Below, in pieces: positions 34,839 through 43,612 of a stretch of 64,000 nt of DNA. The DNA is taken from positions 62,001-126,000 of the forward strand of contig NZ_KV700386.1 in the NCBI RefSeq assembly GCF_001687305.1. The letters run 5' to 3'. Within the stretch, counting starts at the first letter, position 1; every line of letters begins with the position of its first letter. The notes under the pieces are model-generated. The model saw nothing but the letters and a program-made list of their open reading frames with translations, did not search any database and was not told the origin of the DNA. The translations under genes were made by a program, and so were the position numbers. The stretch comes from Actinomyces vulturis. GTDB lineage: Bacteria; Actinomycetota; Actinomycetes; Actinomycetales; Actinomycetaceae.

Positions 34839-36848
34839 ATGACTCAGGCTCAGGGACATCGTTGTGCCATGCCACGGTCAACAAGTGATACCCCGTCCGC
34901 GGCTATATCACCGCGCACCCCGCGTACCATGCCCTATGAGAAGTACCGCAATCCACTGGGATTGCAGCAAATACCCCTCACGAGCAGGCAATGGCCCTCC
35001 CGGCAACTTACGAAAGCCCCTCGTTGGTTGAGTACCGATCTGCGTGATGGTAACCAATCCCTCATCACCCCGATGAGCCCCGACCAAAAATTGCTCCTTT
35101 TCAATGAACTCGTTGCCTGCGGCTTCAAAGAAATCGAGGTGGGTTTTCCCTCTGCTTCAGATAATGACGTGCGATTCATACGCACTCTCATTGATCGTGC
35201 GCTAGTGCCCGATGATGTGACTATTTCGGTTTTGACTCAGGCACGCGAAGACCTCATCAACCAAACAGTCGATTGCCTTCATGGCCTTCCTCAAGCCACT
35301 ATTCACGTCTATAACGCGATTTCCCCACAGTTTCGTCGCATGGTCTTTGGAATGAGCAAAGACAACGTGTGCGACTTAGCAGTAAATGCTACCCAGATGA
35401 TTGCCGCACGTGTGGCAAAAGTGCTTGACCCATCCATGGCTGTAGGCCTGGAATACTCACCCGAACTTGTGGTGGATGCTGAACCCGAATTCGCTTTGCG
35501 AATTTGTTCCGAGGTCGCTCGTACTTGGAGGCGCAGCCAAGAAGGCGAACTCATTATCAATCTGCCTGCCACGGTCGAGCGCACCACCCCTAACGTATTT
35601 GCCGACTATGTGGAATGGATCAGCACCAACCTTGCTGATAGGGACAGTCTCTGTTTGTCTGTCCACCCTCATAATGATCGTGGATGTGCTGTAGCAGCCG
35701 CCGAGTTAGCCATGCTTGCTGGTGCGGACCGTATTGAAGGTTGTCTCTTTGGGCATGGAGAACGCACAGGCAATGTGGATCTCGTGACTTTGGCATTGAA
35801 CCTGCTCAGCCAAGGTATTAACCCCGAACTTGATTTTTCCGCCATCGACCGTGTGCGCTCGGTAGTGGAAGAATGCACTTCTATTGAGGTTCCCGCCCGC
35901 GCCCCCTACGCTGGTGACCTGGTCTACACCTCCTTTTCTGGTTCACACCAAGATGCTATTCGTAAAGGATTCGCTGACAGAGCACGAGAAGTTCAAGCCA
36001 ACGGTGGCCGTGATGCATCCGTTCCGTGGACCGTGCCCTACCTGCCCATTGACCCCCATGACGTGGGCCGTACCTACGAAGCCGTAGTTCGTGTCAACGC
36101 ACAATCGGGTAAAGCAGGCGTTGCTTTCCTTCTTCATCGTTACGCTCACATTGATATCCCTCGGCGACTTCAAGTGGAGTTTTCGCGGGTTGTCCAGCGA
36201 TATGCAGATTCGCACCTGGGTGAATTAGATGCGGCAGAAGTGTGGAGTCTCTTCGTTGATGAATACATGCCCTCCCATCAAGGGCTTAACGCACACTTAC
36301 CCGGACTTATCCCTGCAGACGGCGGACGCATGGCCCAGCCGTGGGGCCGCTATCGCTTGGTCAATACCATGACTTCCTCACGTAATGACGGTGCCTTGTG
36401 GTGGGTTGACGCTGTTCTAGCGGACGCCGAGTGCGCACGTGAAGCATCGCAAGTCCCGTCCAGTAGAGCAGTGCTCGATGGCGACCATGTCATCAATGAC
36501 CAGGCCACGGCGTCGGAAATCAGTCAAGAACTCGGCTGCGTAAGAACCCGTGCCACCGGAGACGGCCCCCTTGAAGCTTTCATCGCCAGCCTCGAATTCA
36601 TCGGCTGGAATATCAGAGTCTTGGACTACTCCGAACATGCACTAGGACAGGGGCGTGACGCCCACGCAGCGGCCTACGTGGAATGTGAAATCGGGGGAGA
36701 AACGTGGTGGGGAGTTGGAATCGACAAATCCATCACTACAGCATCATTTGCCGCTGTGATCTCTGCACTAAATCGCTCTGTACGTGGGGAACATGACCCC
36801 ATCGTGATGGTCCATTCCTCGCGTCCTGAACAGGGCTTTTTACCCTGA
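34839..36848 (+). CDS. leuA: 2-isopropylmalate synthase
   Basis: Condenses 2-oxoisovalerate with acetyl-CoA, the first committed step of leucine synthesis. The catalytic domain has STDLRDGNQSL with the metal-binding Asp, KEIEVGFPSASDNDV, LSVHPHNDRGCAVAAAELAMLAGADRIEGCLFGHGERTGNVDLVT and SGSHQDAIRKG. A C-terminal regulatory (leucine-binding) domain follows after about residue 530. The 669 residues match the long actinobacterial type. GAGGAG lies 11 bases before ATG 34839. The 260-bp leader region has a TAAGGC-TT-GCCTTA palindrome at 34702 and a possible -10 (TAGAGT) at 34806, but no leucine-rich leader peptide. It is followed by recO after 55 bp. Confidence 0.96.
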   Translation: MTQAQGHRCAMPRSTSDTPSAAISPRTPRTMPYEKYRNPLGLQQIPLTSRQWPSRQLTKAPRWLSTDLRDGNQSLITPMSPDQKLLLFNELVACGFKEIEVGFPSASDNDVRFIRTLIDRALVPDDVTISVLTQAREDLINQTVDCLHGLPQATIHVYNAISPQFRRMVFGMSKDNVCDLAVNATQMIAARVAKVLDPSMAVGLEYSPELVVDAEPEFALRICSEVARTWRRSQEGELIINLPATVERTTPNVFADYVEWISTNLADRDSLCLSVHPHNDRGCAVAAAELAMLAGADRIEGCLFGHGERTGNVDLVTLALNLLSQGINPELDFSAIDRVRSVVEECTSIEVPARAPYAGDLVYTSFSGSHQDAIRKGFADRAREVQANGGRDASVPWTVPYLPIDPHDVGRTYEAVVRVNAQSGKAGVAFLLHRYAHIDIPRRLQVEFSRVVQRYADSHLGELDAAEVWSLFVDEYMPSHQGLNAHLPGLIPADGGRMAQPWGRYRLVNTMTSSRNDGALWWVDAVLADAECAREASQVPSSRAVLDGDHVINDQATASEISQELGCVRTRATGDGPLEAFIASLEFIGWNIRVLDYSEHALGQGRDAHAAAYVECEIGGETWWGVGIDKSITTASFAAVISALNRSVRGEHDPIVMVHSSRPEQGFLP

Positions 36849-36903
36849 GCACATCAGACGAGTGAACTAGGAGCATGTCCCTTAAACATGAGACACTAAC
36901 CGC

Positions 36904-37653
36904 GTGGCAAGTAAGTTGTATCGAGACGAGGCTGTGGTCTTGCGAACCTACCGGTTAGGTGAAGCAGACCGAATTCTCGTACTCCTTACACGTCACCACG
37001 GACAAGTCCGAGCAGTAGCCAAAGGTGTACGTAAAACCACCTCACGTTTTGGTGCACGGCTGGAACCCTTCTCCATGATTGACGTGCAACTCCATAAAGG
37101 CCGCAATCTCGATATCGTTACCCAAGTTGAAACTTTGGACCCTTTCGCACGCACGATCGGCTCCGATTACGCCATGTACACCTGCGCCTCCACCATCGCC
37201 CAGGCAGCCGAGCGAATCACCGAACTGAGTGCCGATATCGACGACGAATCCTCACCTCAGCAATACCTTCTCCTCATCGGAGCACTCACCGCACTGACAA
37301 GACGCCGCCACGAACCTGGTCTCATTATGGACTCCTATCTCCTGCGTGCTATGGCGCTGGCGGGATGGGCCCCCTCATTCCACTCCTGCGTGATGTGCGG
37401 AGTCCACGGTCCTCATACGCGTCTTTCCATGTCCAGTGGCGGTGCTGTATGTGAGAACTGCCAGTCAGCTGGAGCACATGAGGTTGGCCCTACTGTTACC
37501 ACACTGCTTGGTGCTTTGCTCAGCGGCGACTGGGCTTACGCTGATGCTTCGCATCCACGTGATCGGCTTGCCGCTTCGCACGAAGTTTCTGCCTGGGTTA
37601 CCTGGCATATGGAAAAACGACTCAGTTCATTGCGCTACGTCGAAAGGGCATAG
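36904..37653 (+). CDS. recO: DNA repair protein RecO
   Basis: Recombination mediator that helps load RecA with RecR on SSB-coated DNA. An N-terminal OB fold ([25 protein letters not shown]) is followed by a helical domain and a zinc site of four cysteines, CVMCG and CENCQ, near residues 161-189. The 249 residues are typical. The GTG start has no ribosome binding site; GACACT lies 6 bases before it, so the mRNA may be leaderless, or RecO may be translated as part of the leuA unit. It is 2 bp from uppS, a standard actinobacterial pair. Confidence 0.95.
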   Translation: MASKLYRDEAVVLRTYRLGEADRILVLLTRHHGQVRAVAKGVRKTTSRFGARLEPFSMIDVQLHKGRNLDIVTQVETLDPFARTIGSDYAMYTCASTIAQAAERITELSADIDDESSPQQYLLLIGALTALTRRRHEPGLIMDSYLLRAMALAGWAPSFHSCVMCGVHGPHTRLSMSSGGAVCENCQSAGAHEVGPTVTTLLGALLSGDWAYADASHPRDRLAASHEVSAWVTWHMEKRLSSLRYVERA

Positions 37654-37655
37654 CC

Positions 37656-38453
37656 ATGAGTGAAAACTCCCGTCCGCTACCACCACCACCGCACCCAAGC
37701 GGAGCGCAACCACCAGCACTCCCGGCGGAACTTGTTCCGCAACACGTTGCCGTAGTCATGGATGGAAATGGACGGTGGGCTAATGCCCAGGGTCTCCCAC
37801 GCACCGAAGGCCATCGCGTGGGTGAAGCCACCTTGATGGACGTAGTGGCAGGGGCGGTAGAACTTGGCGTCAAAGAACTTAGTGCCTACGCCTTCTCTAC
37901 AGAAAACTGGAAGCGCTCACCTTCAGAAGTCCGCTTCATCATGGGCTTTACACGGACCGTGCTGCGTCAACAACGTGATGATCTCAATGACTGGGGAGTT
38001 CAAGTCCGCTGGGTAGGACGCACTCCACGTCTATGGAAAAGCGTGCTCAGAGAGCTGCACACTGCCGAAGAACTGACGAAAAATAACACTACGATGACAT
38101 TGAACATGTGCATCAACTACGGTGGTCGCGCTGAAATCGCTGATGCTGCCCGTGCCATGGCTATGGATGTACGTGAAGGTCGTCTCAAGGCTGAATCCAT
38201 TACGGAAAAAACCTTGGCCAAGTACCTCTACAGTCCCACCATGCGTGATGTGGACCTGCTGATCCGCACCGGGGGAGAGCAACGTACTTCAAACTTCCTC
38301 ATGTGGGAATCGGCCTACGCTGAACTTTACTTCTCCGATATTGCTTGGCCAGATTTTGATCGCCGCCACTTGTGGAAAGCATGCCAAGCCTACGCTCGCC
38401 GTGATCGTCGCTTTGGTGGTGCGAAAGATGCGGTGATTGATCAATCAGAGTGA
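37656..38453 (+). CDS. uppS: Isoprenyl (undecaprenyl/decaprenyl) diphosphate synthase
   Basis: Cis-prenyltransferase that makes the long polyprenyl diphosphate carrying cell-wall precursors. Family motifs are [24 protein letters not shown] with the catalytic Asp, [12 protein letters not shown] and the C-terminal [27 protein letters not shown] Pro-rich N-terminal lead of about 25 residues is present. GAAAGGGC lies before ATG 37656, inside the end of recO. Product chain length (C50 or C55) cannot be read from sequence. Its substrate supply begins with dxs at 16098. It converges with the Fur-family gene, 8 bp away. Confidence 0.95.
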   Translation: MSENSRPLPPPPHPSGAQPPALPAELVPQHVAVVMDGNGRWANAQGLPRTEGHRVGEATLMDVVAGAVELGVKELSAYAFSTENWKRSPSEVRFIMGFTRTVLRQQRDDLNDWGVQVRWVGRTPRLWKSVLRELHTAEELTKNNTTMTLNMCINYGGRAEIADAARAMAMDVREGRLKAESITEKTLAKYLYSPTMRDVDLLIRTGGEQRTSNFLMWESAYAELYFSDIAWPDFDRRHLWKACQAYARRDRRFGGAKDAVIDQSE

Positions 38454-38461
38454 TGAGCAGC

Positions 38462-38866
38462 CTATACGGAGCATGCTCCGCATAGACCGAACAGTTCAAC
38501 AGTGTGAGAAACGTCAGTGAATCCGTGCTCGGTGCTGACAGTATTAACCCACGTTTCGAACGCATCTCCAGCAATTTCTACGGTTGTCCCACATTCACGG
38601 CACACAAGATGGTGGTGATGTTTATCGTCGTCACAGTGTCGATAAAGTACTTCGCCGTCATCGCTACGCACTTGGTCAACTAAGCCTGCGTCAGCCAGTG
38701 ACTGTAGGTTGCGGTAGACCGTCGCCAAACCTACTCGTGTGCCTTCAGCGTCGAGTGCTGCGTGAATCTGCTGAGCGGAGCGGAAACTCTCGGTTCGCGC
38801 AAGAAGATCAGCAACAGCTTGGCGCTGCCAGGTGGAGCGAGTCTTGGAGGGGGAAGTACTTGACAT
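38462..38866 (-). CDS. zur: Fur-family zinc regulator (Zur/FurB-like)
   Basis: A 134-residue metalloregulator. An N-terminal winged helix (RQAVADLLARTESFRSAQQIH, VGLATVYRNLQSLADAGLVDQV) is followed by a metal and dimer domain with HCDDDKHHHHLVCRECG and CGAC near the end, giving the two CxxC pairs of the structural zinc site. The zinc transporter genes immediately upstream and the Zur-like operator at 41855 favour Zur over Fur. It lies 148 bp after znuB on the same strand and may be cotranscribed. GACAGT stands 6 bases before its ATG and there is no ribosome binding site, so a leaderless mRNA is possible. Confidence 0.92.
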   Translation of the reverse strand: MSSTSPSKTRSTWQRQAVADLLARTESFRSAQQIHAALDAEGTRVGLATVYRNLQSLADAGLVDQVRSDDGEVLYRHCDDDKHHHHLVCRECGTTVEIAGDAFETWVNTVSTEHGFTDVSHTVELFGLCGACSV

Positions 38867-39013
38867 GGTTCTACTGTCTCACGTGTGAGGGATTGTGTCT
38901 TTGGTAGGGGCGGCGATTAGCGTCGTGGAGGGGGACAAAGACTTAGCTTACGTCAGTTTTGCTGAATGTTCTGGTAAGACGTGGGTGGGTTGGGGAAGAG
39001 CGTTCAACTGGTG

Positions 39014-39898
39014 TTATTGGCACGCACTGACCGAACGTGAACGGGAGAATAGTGCGTGACTGATTGCCACGCCAAGGGACACTATCGCATAGGTTCCGAC
39101 CAACAGAATAACGATCATGGCACCGGGAGAAGCGGCCACGAAGTACGTGATGGTCAAACCGAGTACACAGGCCACACAGCCAATAATCATAGCCATATGC
39201 ATGGTGCGAGAGAAGGAATGTGACAGCAGTTGTGCAATAGCGACGGGCACAATCATCACGGCACTGACAAGGAGAACACCCACAACGCGCATGGAGACGC
39301 TCACAGTAAGAGCAGCAACTACAGCAACTAGGATATTGAGTGCACCGGTTGGTAATCCGATGGCTTTGGCGAATTCTTCGTCATGGGACAGAGCGAAAAG
39401 CGGGCCACGAAGACCAAGCCCCACTCCTAGAACGATAATGGCTAGCATGACGGTGAACCATACGTCGTTTTGAGAAACCGTTGCGATGGAGCCAAAGAGG
39501 TAACTGGTCAGGTTTGTAGTGGTTCCACCTGCGAATTTAATGAGGATGACGCCACCTGCGATACCTCCGTAAAACAGGATCGCCAACGCCACATCTCCTC
39601 GCGTTTTCCCCCGGGCGCGAACAATCTCGATGAGGATGGCACCTACGACGCTGGCAACGATAGCGCCGGGTACAGCCAATACATCTTGAGGGGTGGCACC
39701 AACAATGCCGGCTACCAGCCAGCCAAGGGCCACGCCTGTCAGGGAAATATGTCCAATACCGTCACCTAACAGTGCTAGGCCACGTTGAACGAGGTAGGTT
39801 CCCACGACGGGGGCGCTAATGCCCACCAAGATGGCTACGATGAAGGCCCTCTGCATGAGGGGGCTGGCCAACATGTCACTCATTGCGGTCAGGGTCAT
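39014..39898 (-). CDS. znuB: Zinc ABC transporter permease
   Basis: Membrane subunit of a metal ABC importer (ABC-3 family). About eight hydrophobic segments span the 294 residues, for example FIVAILVGISAPVVGTYLV and VGVLLVSAVMIVPVAIAQLL, with the conserved LLGDGIGHISLTGVALG near the N-terminus. ATG 39898 overlaps the znuC stop (ATGA) and has AAGGA upstream; the frame is open for 24 codons before it, but these lie inside znuC. Zinc rather than manganese is inferred from the Zur gene and operator nearby. Confidence 0.94.
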   Translation of the reverse strand: MTLTAMSDMLASPLMQRAFIVAILVGISAPVVGTYLVQRGLALLGDGIGHISLTGVALGWLVAGIVGATPQDVLAVPGAIVASVVGAILIEIVRARGKTRGDVALAILFYGGIAGGVILIKFAGGTTTNLTSYLFGSIATVSQNDVWFTVMLAIIVLGVGLGLRGPLFALSHDEEFAKAIGLPTGALNILVAVVAALTVSVSMRVVGVLLVSAVMIVPVAIAQLLSHSFSRTMHMAMIIGCVACVLGLTITYFVAASPGAMIVILLVGTYAIVSLGVAISHALFSRSRSVSACQ

Positions 39899-40722
39899 GC
39901 GGGGTTCCTTAACACTGGGGCGTGGTGGGCGACGCGGCTGAGAGAATCGTGCGGGTGGAGATGCTCGCACCCCGTCTCGCCTGGGTGATGATGAGGGTGA
40001 TCGGTTGCTGGCGGTTCACCGTCGTGAATGATGCGTCCCTCTTCGAGGACTACGGCGCGTTCCACGATGGGGGTGAGTTCACCCATTTCGTGAAGAACGG
40101 TGATGAGTGTCAGTCCGCGTTCACGCAGTGAGGACAGGATGGTGGCAAGTGTCTCGCGGCTAGTACGGTCAATACCTGCCAGTGGCTCATCGAGGAAAAG
40201 AAGTGAGGGATTACGTACCAAGGCGCGAGCAATCAGCACACGCTGAGCCTGACCGCCTGAAAAGACTTGAACGTGGTCATGGGCACGATCGGCTAGATCG
40301 ACCGCAGCAAGAGCTTCCATCGCGGCTTGATGGGCTTGACGCCCACGGTCTTTCCATGGGGTAGAACGTGAGAGTAGTCCACTTCGCACCACTTCCAGGG
40401 CAGTGGCAGGCACGCCGGAGGATGCGCCCACGCGTTGGGGTACATAACCGATTTTTCTCCAAGGAACGGAACTCTTGCGGGCAAGATCTTTGCCATAGAT
40501 CTCAATGCGTCCCCTTGTACTTGGCACAATTCCGAGGCAAGTTTTCACCAAGGTGGACTTACCTGAACCGTTAGCACCAAGGAGAGCAACCGATTCTCCT
40601 TGCTCAACAGTCAATGAGATGCCGTGCAGGATCGGGCTGGTACCCAGGGTGACATCTAATTGGTCAACCAGGAGTGGCATGGGGGTGGTGGACTGTGAAT
40701 TCACGAAGGATGATTCTTCCAT
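39895..40722 (-). CDS. znuC: Zinc ABC transporter ATP-binding protein
   Basis: Nucleotide-binding subunit powering metal import. Walker A is LLGANGSGKSTLVK, the signature FSGGQAQRVLIARAL, Walker B SLLFLDEPLAGID, and the H-loop lies in LITVLHEMGE. The 275 residues end in a His/Asp-rich tail (HPHHHPGETGCEHLHPHD), which may bind zinc. The start at ATG 40722 has no ribosome binding site; a hairpin lies just upstream. It overlaps znuB by 4 bp. Confidence 0.94.
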   Translation of the reverse strand: MEESSFVNSQSTTPMPLLVDQLDVTLGTSPILHGISLTVEQGESVALLGANGSGKSTLVKTCLGIVPSTRGRIEIYGKDLARKSSVPWRKIGYVPQRVGASSGVPATALEVVRSGLLSRSTPWKDRGRQAHQAAMEALAAVDLADRAHDHVQVFSGGQAQRVLIARALVRNPSLLFLDEPLAGIDRTSRETLATILSSLRERGLTLITVLHEMGELTPIVERAVVLEEGRIIHDGEPPATDHPHHHPGETGCEHLHPHDSLSRVAHHAPVLRNPA

Positions 40723-40763
40723 GGGTAAACGCGCAGCGCGTGTGAGGGAAGGATGATTCTTCC
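40705..40763. repeat. 16-bp direct repeat around the znuC start
   Basis: GAAGGATGATTCTTCC occurs exactly at 40705-40720 and 40748-40763, 43 bp apart. One copy covers the first codons of znuC; the other forms the loop end of the znuA-znuC hairpin. Confidence 0.85.
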
Positions 40764-40775
40764 CTCACACGCGCT
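40735..40775 (-). terminator. Intercistronic hairpin between znuA and znuC
   Basis: A perfect 17-bp stem (arms 40735-40751 and 40759-40775, core CGTGTGAGGGAAG) with a 7-nt loop follows the znuA stop and precedes znuC. It probably ends most transcripts after znuA or protects the znuA mRNA, giving more binding protein than transporter. Confidence 0.7.
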
Positions 40776-40791
40776 AGTGCTGGTGACTTAG

Positions 40792-41856
40792 TCAGTTCTT
40801 GGCGCCAAGAGCTTTTTTCAACTCGGTGAGATTGGACTCCATGGCGGTGAGGTAATCGCCATCTTCGGGAGCGGACTCAATGGGATTGAGAACAGCGGTG
40901 GTAGCGCCAGTTTCTGCGGCCAGTGCCTCCGCAGTCTTGGGAGAGACTAGTTCTTCGGTGAAAACCGTGGTGGTGCCGGTTTCTTCAATGACCTTTTTGA
41001 CTGCTGCTAGGTCGGCGGGACTCGGCTCAGATTCAGGGTCGATGCCGGAGACGCTGACCTGCTTGAGATCGTAGCGTTCAGCCATGTAGCCGAAAGCGGC
41101 GTGAGAGGTCACGAAGGTCCTGCGCTCGGTGTCTTTCAGACCGTTTTTGTAGTCTTCGTTGAGTTTATCGAGTTGGGAGTTAAGCAGCTCGAGGTTGTTG
41201 TTGAGGGTGTCCTTGGAATCGGGAAGTGCCTTGACTAGGGCACCGTGGACGGCGGTGGCAGCGTCCTTCATGCGGATGGGATCGAGCCAGAAGTGAGGAT
41301 CGAGTGCTTCGTCTTCTTCCTCGTGGTCATGGTCATGGCCTTCTTCGTGCTCATGATCGTGGTCATGACCTTCTTCGTTGTCATGATCATGTTCATCGTG
41401 ATCATGCTCTTCATGTTCGTCTTCATCGCCGTGATGGTGATGGTGGCCTACACCCTCATGATGTTCGAGGTGAACATCGTCGAGGAGATTGATGACGGTA
41501 GGGCCGCTGATTTGTGCCACTGCATCGTCAAGGGAAGGCTGGAAGCCCTGGACGTAGACAATCATATTGGCGTTGGACAGGTCAGTGACGTCCTTGGGGG
41601 AGAGCTCGAAATCGTGAGGCTCAACGTTGGTGGGGGTTACAGAGGTGACCTTTGCCAGGTCGCCAGCCAGTGAGGTGACGAGGAACTGGATGGGATAGAA
41701 GGACACGCTGACGGCCAGTGGGCTGTTTGCAGAGGAGGAATTGCTCGAAGATGCGGATCCGGAGTCGGATTTCTTGTCTGAAGAGCACGCGGCTAATGCG
41801 GCCAATGTGGAGGCAGCAAATAGGGCGGTTGCGTGGCGTCGTGAAATAGCATTCAT
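40792..41856 (-). CDS. znuA: Zinc ABC transporter substrate-binding lipoprotein
   Basis: Extracellular zinc-capturing protein. The N-terminus is a lipoprotein signal peptide: basic NAISRRHA, a hydrophobic core and lipobox LAAC, so Cys of AACSS is the lipidated residue. A long His/Asp/Glu-rich loop (about residues 135-190, many HDHD repeats) is typical of zinc-type A-1 proteins. Metal-ligand contexts ALDPHFWLDP, VTSHAAFGY and GIDPESEPS are present. Three in-frame ATGs (41871, 41865, 41856) lie inside the Zur-like operator; 41856 is used here because it gives a normal signal peptide. No ribosome binding site exists, so translation is probably leaderless. Confidence 0.94.
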   Translation of the reverse strand: MNAISRRHATALFAASTLAALAACSSDKKSDSGSASSSNSSSANSPLAVSVSFYPIQFLVTSLAGDLAKVTSVTPTNVEPHDFELSPKDVTDLSNANMIVYVQGFQPSLDDAVAQISGPTVINLLDDVHLEHHEGVGHHHHHGDEDEHEEHDHDEHDHDNEEGHDHDHEHEEGHDHDHEEEDEALDPHFWLDPIRMKDAATAVHGALVKALPDSKDTLNNNLELLNSQLDKLNEDYKNGLKDTERRTFVTSHAAFGYMAERYDLKQVSVSGIDPESEPSPADLAAVKKVIEETGTTTVFTEELVSPKTAEALAAETGATTAVLNPIESAPEDGDYLTAMESNLTELKKALGAKN

Positions 41857-41871
41857 GAAAATCATTCTCAT
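41855..41871. promoter_or_regulatory. Zur-box-like operator over the znuA start
   Basis: ATGAAAATCATTCTCAT is a 17-bp palindrome with one mismatch, close to actinobacterial Zur sites (TGAAAATNATTTTCA type). It overlaps the three candidate znuA start codons. TTGACC is about 20 bp upstream on the minus strand as a possible -35 element. Confidence 0.7.
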
Positions 41872-42109
41872 ATAGTTCTGGGGTGAGGTCAACTTCTCCG
41901 CCACGCACCCGCCAAGAAAATGCGTTGAATACACCACAATCACACCAGATTGTCCTACGCGACGCCATCACTGAAGTTCCAGCCCCATAGACTGAAGGTC
42001 CAGCATGGAAACTCAGCAAAAACCTGACGGAAGCGTCAAAGGCAACTGAATTCCTATGCCCTCGCTGCATCATCCAGGTGCGGTGACCGAACACAATCAG
42101 GAGTACAAC

Positions 42110-43504
42110 GTGGCACAGACCCCCTCCCGACTAGACGCAGTAATCAACCTCGCCAAACGACGCGGATTCGTCTTCCCCTGTGGCGAAATCTACGGCGGTA
42201 CTCGTTCCGCATGGGATTACGGGCCACTCGGCGTCGAACTTAAAGAAAACATCAAGCGTCAGTGGTGGCAGTACATGGTTCGCTCCCGCTCTGACGTGGT
42301 GGGCCTGGACTCTTCAGTTATTCTTCCTCAGCAAACCTGGGTAGCCTCTGGTCACGTTGCCGCCTTTACTGACCCGCTTATCGAATGCACCAGTTGCCAC
42401 AAGCGCCTGCGTGAAGACGACCTCCAGGAAACCTACGCCGCTAAGCATGGTATTGAGGACCCTGACAGCGTTACCCTTGACCAACTCGTCTGCCCCAACT
42501 GTGGCACTCGCGGTCAATTCACCGAACCTAAGGCATTCTCTGGCCTGCTCAAGACCTTCCTTGGGCCTGTCGACGATGAAGCTGGTCTACACTACCTGCG
42601 CCCTGAAACTGCACAGGGTATTTTCATTAACTTCGCCAACGTCATGACTGCGGCACGTAAGAAGCCCCCCTTCGGCATTGGTCAGGTGGGTAAGAGTTTC
42701 CGAAACGAAATCACCCCCGGTAACTTCATCTTCCGTACCCGCGAATTTGAGCAGATGGAACTTGAGTTCTTCTGTGAACCCGGCACAGACGAAGAATGGC
42801 ACCAGTACTGGATTGACTACCGTAAGGCCTGGTACACCGGCCTGGGCATTGATGAGAACAACCTGCGTTTCTACGAGCACCCCCAGGAAAAACTTTCCCA
42901 CTACTCTAAGCGCACCGTGGATATCGAATACCGTTTCGGATTCCAGGGTAGTGAGTGGGGCGAACTTGAAGGTATCGCCAACCGCACCGACTACGACCTC
43001 GGTGTGCATGCCGAATCCTCCGGCAAGGATCTCAGTTACTTCGACCAGACCACCGGTGAACGTTGGATTCCCTATGTCATTGAGCCTTCTGCCGGTTTGA
43101 CCCGCTCCCTCATGGCATTCCTTGTTGATGCCTACCATGAGGACGAAGCCCCTAACACCAAGGGTGGTGTAGACAAGCGCGTTGTGCTTCGCCTTGATCC
43201 TCGCCTTAGCCCCGTCAAGGTGGCCGTCTTCCCGCTGTCCCGCAAGGAAGAACTCACCGGACCTGCCAAAGAACTGGCTGATAACCTGCGCCAGTACTGG
43301 AATGTTGAATACGACGATGCCGGTGCTGTGGGCCGCCGCTACCGCCGTCAAGACGAAATTGGTACACCCTTCTGTGTGACTTTCGACTTTGAATCCGTGG
43401 AAGACGGCGCCGTGACTGTTCGCGAACGCGACACCATGAGCCAGGAGCGCGTCAAGATCGACGAACTCCAGTCCTACCTGGCAGCCCGCCTCATCGGCTG
43501 CTGA
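42110..43504 (+). CDS. glyS: Glycyl-tRNA synthetase (single-chain class II type)
   Basis: Charges tRNA-Gly, including the tRNA at 30718. It is the alpha2 type, 464 residues. Class II motifs are [24 protein letters not shown] at the N-terminus, motif 2 in [28 protein letters not shown] and motif 3 in [24 protein letters not shown] and CPNCG form a zinc-finger-like pair. The C-terminal anticodon-binding domain starts near [13 protein letters not shown]. The start is set at GTG 42110, with AGGAG 6 bases upstream; an ATG at 42056 in frame is before that site. A strong terminator follows. Confidence 0.96.
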   Translation: MAQTPSRLDAVINLAKRRGFVFPCGEIYGGTRSAWDYGPLGVELKENIKRQWWQYMVRSRSDVVGLDSSVILPQQTWVASGHVAAFTDPLIECTSCHKRLREDDLQETYAAKHGIEDPDSVTLDQLVCPNCGTRGQFTEPKAFSGLLKTFLGPVDDEAGLHYLRPETAQGIFINFANVMTAARKKPPFGIGQVGKSFRNEITPGNFIFRTREFEQMELEFFCEPGTDEEWHQYWIDYRKAWYTGLGIDENNLRFYEHPQEKLSHYSKRTVDIEYRFGFQGSEWGELEGIANRTDYDLGVHAESSGKDLSYFDQTTGERWIPYVIEPSAGLTRSLMAFLVDAYHEDEAPNTKGGVDKRVVLRLDPRLSPVKVAVFPLSRKEELTGPAKELADNLRQYWNVEYDDAGAVGRRYRRQDEIGTPFCVTFDFESVEDGAVTVRERDTMSQERVKIDELQSYLAARLIGC

Positions 43505-43540
43505 ATGACTGAACTGCTCCGCCGCAAGGCGTGAGCCAAT

Positions 43541-43579
43541 GAGTGTCCCTCGTCTGAATCTTTCAGGCGAGGGACACTC
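43541..43579 (+). terminator. Hairpin terminator of glyS
   Basis: An 18-bp stem with one G-U pair (arms 43541-43558 and 43562-43579, beginning GAGTGTCCCTCG) with a 3-nt loop, about 37 bp after the glyS stop. Confidence 0.85.
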
Positions 43580-43599
43580 GTATGTCAAGGCACAACTTG

Positions 43600-43605
43600 T
43601 ACGCT
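43600..43605 (+). promoter_or_regulatory. Candidate -10 element of a leaderless mRNA (YibE/F gene)
   Basis: TACGCT ends 7 bases before GTG 43613, with no ribosome binding site between them. Confidence 0.4.
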
Positions 43606-43612
43606 GACCTTC

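Noticed and set aside
41245-41673. Plus-strand open frame opposite znuA that looks like a hydrophobic protein
   Set aside because: Its apparent Val/Met/Phe-rich pattern is the antisense reading of the His/Asp repeat in ZnuA.
41872-42109. Possible T-box leader before glyS
   Set aside because: No T-box consensus loop, specifier stem or terminator/antiterminator pair could be found.
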